From Sipunculus nudus (taxonomy: Eukaryota > Annelida > Sipuncula > Golfingiida > Sipunculidae), in contig CM049306.1 of assembly GCA_026874595.1 (NCBI GenBank), positions 66,280,019 to 66,344,018 of the forward strand: a DNA stretch of 64,000 nt, written 5' to 3'. Positions 58,001 through 64,000 of this stretch are shown here, piece after piece. Within the stretch, counting starts at the first letter, position 1, and every line of letters starts with the position of its first letter. Below the pieces are notes generated by a model, which was given only the letters and a program-made list of their open reading frames with translations, was not told where the DNA came from and did not search any database. The position numbers and the translations under genes were made by a program.

Positions 58001-59699
58001 TTTTTTTGTCTGTTTGTCCCCACTCTCCTAGCCACAATATCACAGCAATCGACTTGAAACTTACAGGGATGATTGACAATCCAAAGTCCTGGAACTCTTT
58101 TGTTTTTGGTCAACATCGCCTCATGGTGAAGGTCAAGGTCATGGAAAGTATGCAAAACAGTTTTTGCTCCATAACTTTGTAATAAATGGTCGTAGCCACT
58201 TAAACCATAGCTCGTTTTATTCGTCATACCATGGCCTTTTATATGATGGGTACCTGACTCAAATCTGCTGTTACCATGGTTACGCATTTTTGAGTTAAAA
58301 CTTGATAATTAGAAAATAGTCATGCTACATTTTCTGTCTTTGTCAATTTTTAAGCTACAGACGACTGGTTTTGGTCATTAAGTAGCTTATAGGCAGCTTG
58401 ACATGATAAAATTGAAAGTCCCGCCAAATCTCGCACTAGATCTGGTCAAACGTGAAAAAAACGAGATTTCACGGAAATGCTTATAACTCAGCGACTTTTT
58501 ACGCTAGACCGGTCTGGTTTTTGGCATTTCGTAACATTTTGCTAGCCTGACATGATAAAACTGCAAGACTGGCCAAATCTCGCACCATATCTCGTTTAAC
58601 GAGAAAAAATGAGATTTTGCGGAAATACTTATAACTCGGCGACTTTTACAGCTACACAGGTCTAGTTTTCGGTATTTCGTAACATTTTGCCAGCTTGACA
58701 TGATAAAACTACTAGTCTCGTCAAATCTCGCACCATATGTTGTCAAACGAGAAAAAACGAGATTTTAACGGAAATGCTTATAACTCGGCGACTTTTACAG
58801 CTACACAGGTCTAGTTTTCGGCATTTGGTAACATTTGGCCAACTTGACATAGTAAAACTGCGAGACTGGCCAAATCTCGCACAATATATGGTAAAATGTG
58901 GAAAAACGAGATTTTACAGGAATGCATATAAGTCGGCGACTTTTACGGCTAGACAGGTCTAGTTTTTGGCTTTTCATAACATTTGGACGGCTTTACATGA
59001 TAAAACTACAAGTCTCGTCAAATCACGCACCATATGTTGTCAAACGAGAAAAAACGAGATATCATGGAAATGCTCATAATTAGGCGACTTTTACAGCTAC
59101 TCAGGTCTAGTTTTCGGCATTTGGTAACATTTGGCCAACTTGACATAGTAAAACTGCGAGACTGGCCAAATCTCGCACAATATATATGGTAAAATGTGGA
59201 AAAACGAGATTTTACAGGAATGCATATAAGTCGGCGACTTTTACGGCTAGACAGGTCTAGTTTTTGGCTTTTCATAACATTTGGACGGCTTGACATGACA
59301 AACCTGCAAGACTGGCCAAATCTCGCACCATATCTCGTCAAACGATAAAAAATTAGATTTCGCGGAAATACTTATAACTCGGCGACTTTTACAGCTACAC
59401 AGGTCTAGTTTTCGGGCATTTCATAACATTTGGCCAGCTTGACATGACAAATCTGAAAACTTCTCACTGCTTCTTGTCAAACGAGATTAACGGGATTTCA
59501 TGGAAATGTTTGAACTTGGTCCCTTTTACACTAGATAGGTATGCAGCTATTCTAGGTCAGCATGCAAACATAAACGTATTATTCGTTTCTGCTGCCCCAA
59601 CAATGTTGCTCATTCATATGACTGTTTCTACATGCACTCTCTGTCTATCTGTCTGTATTATTTCCATTTCCGGCAAGCGCGTGACCTCTGGTCATCTTG
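58001..59699 (+). repeat. Composite satellite unit U11, mostly 148-bp monomers
   Basis: After the head (CTAGCCACAATATCACAGC, GGTGAAGGTCAAGGTCATGG) the unit runs into a block of ~148-bp monomers: (A)CGAGAT-type landmarks at 58461, 58610, 58757, 58906, 59054, 59204 and 59352, with spacing 147-150. It lacks the CCACCAGGGGGCG segment. Its end (59456-59699) repeats 57763-57999, including TTGAACTTGGTCCCTTTTAC. Confidence 0.85.
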
Positions 59700-61862
59700 T
59701 TTGTTTGTTTGAGTTTTTGTTTGTCATTGCTCTACAGGCCACAATTTTCAGGCAATTGCTCCGAAACTTATAGAAAAAACTTGATATCAATAACCCTCAA
59801 AGCTTATTGTTTTTGACCGTGATTGGTCAAAGGTCAAGGTCAGGGTCACCAAAAAGCCCTAAAACGGCTTTTTCTTCATATCTTCGTAAATAATAATCGC
59901 AGCCACTCAAGCAGTAGCTCGTTCTATTTGCGACAAGATGGCGACAAGTGCCACTGCAAAATTATTCCATTCTGCTGTTACCATGGGTACGCATTTTGGG
60001 GTAAAAATCATGAAATTGAATTTTTTTTCTAACTTTGCCATTTTCAAAGCTAGAGACGTCCCTTTTTTTGCATTAGGTAGTATTCAATGAGGTGTTTATC
60101 ATACAAAAGTAAGTGTTGCAGAATCTCGTGCCATTTCTCGTCAAACGAGATCTTTCGAGATTTCAGTAAATATGACCTGGAGGTCGCAATTTTTAAACAT
60201 TGACTTTGAAGGTGCTATATTTTGTGTTAATCTGTAATATCTGAAACTTGATTTTTCATTTTGTGAAAAAAAAGACCACCAGGGGGCGTGGTACATGAAA
60301 CACTGTAACATATCATTTTTCGGCAATATCTAAAAAAAATTTAAACATGGCACAATTTTTATTCTCGTATCTAAAACTAGGATCATTGGCTTATTCATCG
60401 GCACATGTAGCTTTGTGCTGCCGTTTCCATGGTTACCAAATTTTGGGGTAAAACTTGACGATCTGAAAATATGCAGTTTTTGGCTTCCATCTCGGTTAAT
60501 ATTAATGTTTCAAGGGTCTAGTTTTTTGCATAAGGCTGCTTACCCTTGGTTCTAAGTCATTCAATTACAAATCTCGCTCGGTTTATTGCCAAACGAGAAA
60601 TTACGAGATTTCACAGATATGCTTAAAACTTGGACACCTTTTTGGCTAAAGAGGAGTAGTTTTCAGCATTTTGTAGAAATTCAATAGTTCAACCGTATAA
60701 AACCGCAAATCTCGACAAATCTCGCATTATATCCAGCCAAACGAGAAAATTCGAGATTTCGAACAAATATCTGTATCTCGGTCATTTTAATGCTAGATAT
60801 TCTATTTTTCTCTTATTTGAGAATGCTTTGACTAGTTTTAAGTGACATAAGTACATGTCTCGTTGTATCTCACACCATTTATCGTCAAACAAGAACATGG
60901 AACCATTCAAAGAAAGGCCTATAATGCTGTCATTTTTTATACTAAAGACATAGTTTTCAGCATTTGACAGCTTCTGACACTCTCAGTCACATTATGTGAT
61001 TATATTGCAATTCCCGTCAAATCTCGTTTTCGTCAAATCGCCTCGTTTTTCATCAAATGATGAATATACATCCCATTGCCGTGAGGACAAGTGGCTTCAG
61101 GGTTGACATTTAAGTGCCGGCAAGGCTATAACAGTTGCAAGTTGGCGTGCGCGATCGTCCATGAATCTCACAAAGCAGCATTGAATAAAGGACAAAAGCC
61201 GCTAAATGTGAAGTGAACACACCTGTGCTTTTTATTGTGTCCCATTGTGCGGCCACTTGTGTTGCCAGGAACCACTGGCAAATGTATCAAACCAGGGACG
61301 GATCCCCGAATTTGTAGTTGGGTTTGTCAAAATATGGGCGGATCCCTGGTTAAGCAGTTGGGGGCAGGGGTTAAATTTTAATTATACATCAAATATATAT
61401 AATAAAAATAAAATATCTCGAAACTTATTTTATTTTTCCATTTAGAAAATAGCCGCCAGATGGCGCTGCAGCAATCATTATTGTGCCATATCTCCAAAAC
61501 TATAGACAGTGTCACAACATTGATTGCAGCATGTGAAACTAGATTTAATGCGTTTATCCTCGTGGGGACTCTGTCATATTCTTCCATTACCATGGTGACC
61601 TAATATAGGTTACAATTCTTGAAATTCAAAATATGGAGATTTATTCATATAGACTGTGGCTTATTTTATTAATGCTTTCCATACTCTATGGCGTGATTAC
61701 ATGGGCCTCACTTGGAGTTTTTCCGTCTGTCTGTCTGTCTGTTCGTCTGTCTACTCATCTGCGACTTTTGAAAATCAGCCAAACCACATAAAGATGTGTT
61801 TCTATTTCCCCCATGATATGGGTTTTTAATTTGATCAGATCCAAATGTTCCCTGTCTGTCTG
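59700..61862 (+). repeat. Composite satellite unit U12
   Basis: AGGTCAAGGTCAGGGTCACC is at 59831, CCACCAGGGGGCGT at 60276 and CCGCCAGATGGCGCTGCAG near 61453. The donor-like segment is changed to ACATTTAAGTGCC (~61108). Its right end lacks the GACCTCTGGTC boundary and joins directly to the next unit's CCCTCGGTGCCTATTG, which suggests a deletion across the boundary. Confidence 0.82.
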
Positions 61863-64000
61863 CCTTGTAACCCTCGGTGCCTATTGTTTTTGGTCATGAT
61901 CCATCAAAGATCAAGGTCAGGGTCACCAAAAAACCTAAAAACTTTTTTTTTCTGCATTTCTTCGTCAATAATGAACAAAGCCAATCAAACTGTAGCTCAT
62001 TCTATTCGCAACAAGATGGCGAATACCGCCACTGTGAAATTGTTTCATTCTGCCGTTACCATGGGTACGAATTTTTTTGGGAAAAAATTCAGGAAATTTG
62101 AATATATTTTTTTAAACTTTGCCATTTTTTAAGCTAGAGACGTCTGTTTTTATTGCGTAAGGTAGGATTCAATGAGCTTATTATCATACAATAGCAAGTC
62201 TCGTAGAATCTCGTTCCACTTCTCGTCAAACGTGATCTTTCGAGATTTCATTAAATATCCCAAAGGTTGCAATTTTAGAACAATGGCTTTGAAAACTGGT
62301 GTGTTTTATTTAATTTATAAATATCTGGAAATTGTTTTTCGTTTTTCAGAAATAGCCACCAGGGGGCGTGGTATCTGAAACACTGTAACATATATTTTTT
62401 CTGCAATATCTAAAAAAATTAAACATGTCACAATTTTTATTATAGTATCTAAAACTAGGATCATTTTCTTATTCCTCTGCACATGTAGCTTTGTGCTTCG
62501 GTTACCATGGTTACCTAATTTTGAGGTAATAATTGGCAATCTGAAAATATGTTTTTTTTGCTTCTATCTCTGTTAAAGTTTGACCTACAGAGGTATAGAG
62601 TTTTACACGATGTAGCATTCCCTTGATTCTACGTGATTCATTTGCAAGTCTCGCCAAACCTAGCTTGATTTACTGAAAAATGAGAAAATACGAGATTTCA
62701 CAGAAATGCTTATAACTCGATCATGGTTTATGCTAAAGAGGAGTGGTTTTCAGCATTTGGTAGCATATCGGAAGCTGAAAATGATTGAACCGCAAATCTC
62801 GCCACATCTCGTATCATCTCCCGCCAAACGAGAATATTCTAGATTTCGAACAAATGTCTATACAACCCCCCATTTTAATGCTAGAGATTATATTTTTTCT
62901 ATTGTTAAAAAATCACTTGACTAGTTTTAAGTGACAAAAGTGAATATCTTGTCATATCTCGCCCCATTTCTTGTCAAACGAGAAAATGGGACCATTCAAA
63001 GAAACGCCTATTATTCTGTTGTTTTTATGTTGAAGACCTTTAGTTTTCAGCAAGTGATAGCGTCTAACACTCTCGATCACATTATATGATTATATTGTAC
63101 GTTTCATTAAATCTTGCATCGTTTTTCTTCAAATAAAGAAAGTACATCCCATTGCCATGACCATAAGTGGCGGCAGTTAGTGATAGTAAATGTCGGCAGG
63201 GGCATTACATTTGACAGTTGGAGCATTGTTCTATGGGTGTGCGATGGTCCGTGAAACGACACAATTGGAAATGATCCCATCCGTGTTTTTGGTTGTGGCC
63301 TCTTTTTCATGCTTTGTATGGACGCACTTTAAGGATTTTCCTGCATTGAGAGCTAAATGACCTGTTCTAAAGGGTAATCCCTTTAAAGAAACAAAGAGAG
63401 AGGCTCCCCCAAAATGTTACTAAATGTAGAGATCGAGTTGCTGGTAAACACAATCACAACTATTATATCAGGGACGGATTCCCGGTTTTGCAGTTGGGTG
63501 TGTCAAATAAGGGACGGATAACCGGTTTGCAATCGGGGGTATGGGTTAAATATAAATAATATATATATAATAATAATAATAACAATAGTAATAACAAAAA
63601 TAATATAAACAAATTAATAATATATCTCGAAGCTTACTTTTATCATTTTGGAAAATAACCACCAGATGGCACTGCAGTAATCATTATTGTAAAATATCTC
63701 CAAAACTATAAACTGTGTCACAATTTTGATTGCAGCATCTGAAACTAGATATAATGCGTTGATCCTCTTGGTCACTCTGTCATATTCTTCCCTTACCATG
63801 GTGACCTAATATAGGTTACAATTCTTGAAATTCAAAATATGAAGATTTATTCGAATAGACTCTGGCTTTTTTATTAATGCTTTCAATTCTCTATGGCATG
63901 AGTACATGACCTTCACCTGGAGTTTTTTCCGTCTCTCTGTCTCTTTGTCTGTCTACTAGACTGCGACTTGTCCGTGACTTTTGAAAATCAACATAACCAC
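61863..64000 (+). repeat. Composite satellite unit U13 (runs off the window)
   Basis: Starts without the TTTG/TCTG tract (see U12). TCAAGGTCAGGGTCACC is at 61911 and CCACCAGGGGGCGT at 62347. The second half follows the U4-type tail with CAGGGACGGATTCCCGG (~63471) and a degraded (TAA)n tract (~63568). The window ends within the TGTCTACT...GCGACTT closing part. Confidence 0.82.

Overview
This window reads as eukaryotic, repeat-dominated, intergenic or pericentromeric-like DNA from a marine invertebrate, most likely a mollusc such as a bivalve. The reasons are AT-rich unique sequence, microsatellites, (TGTC/TTTG)n tracts beside AAGGTCAAGGTCA blocks, a Jockey/CR1-type LINE and Ty3/Gypsy elements with tRNA primer sites. 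The taxon is inference. I found no host gene with credible exons. All coding capacity that I can assign belongs to retroelements.

Layout. 1-3760: AT-rich sequence with microsatellites, a GC-rich 30-bp minisatellite (2527-2680) and a small tandem duplication. 3760-10450: a ~330-bp tandem repeat split by nested retroelements. These are a truncated minus-strand Ty3/Gypsy copy (4690-6306), a LINE with one intact 943-codon endonuclease/reverse transcriptase ORF (6307-9381), and a probable LTR remnant (9382-9540). 10642-10805: the 30-bp minisatellite again, inverted. 11425-16464: a complete Ty3/Gypsy element on the minus strand, with two identical 205-bp LTRs, a 5-bp target duplication, primer site and polypurine tract, but a coding region broken at six or more points. 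16470-17440: unassigned.

17440-40416 and 52861-64000 belong to one large diverged satellite system. It contains ~148-bp monomers, a ~328-bp repeat, a ~55-bp hairpin minisatellite, and long composite units of about 1.7-3.3 kb (U1-U13). The composite units carry short palindromes at roughly 150-bp spacing, CTCF-like motifs, nuclear-receptor-like half-sites and splice-like signals. Two further satellites interrupt this system: a 368-bp repeat (40677-44370) with a trimeric higher-order pattern, and an 809-bp repeat (44893-52173) present in exactly nine units.

How it fits together. The retroelements supply the only enzymes. The LINE ORF looks capable of encoding a working protein. The LTR element looks recent by its LTRs yet cannot make its own proteins from the sequence shown. 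The satellites have expanded repeatedly and recently: there is a 1108-bp near-perfect duplication, an ~11-kb-offset segmental duplication, and homogenised 368- and 809-bp arrays. The most unusual signal is nucleosome-scale phasing of palindromes, whose stems are sometimes preserved by paired substitutions. All repeat homology here was judged by eye from the sequence, without alignment software.
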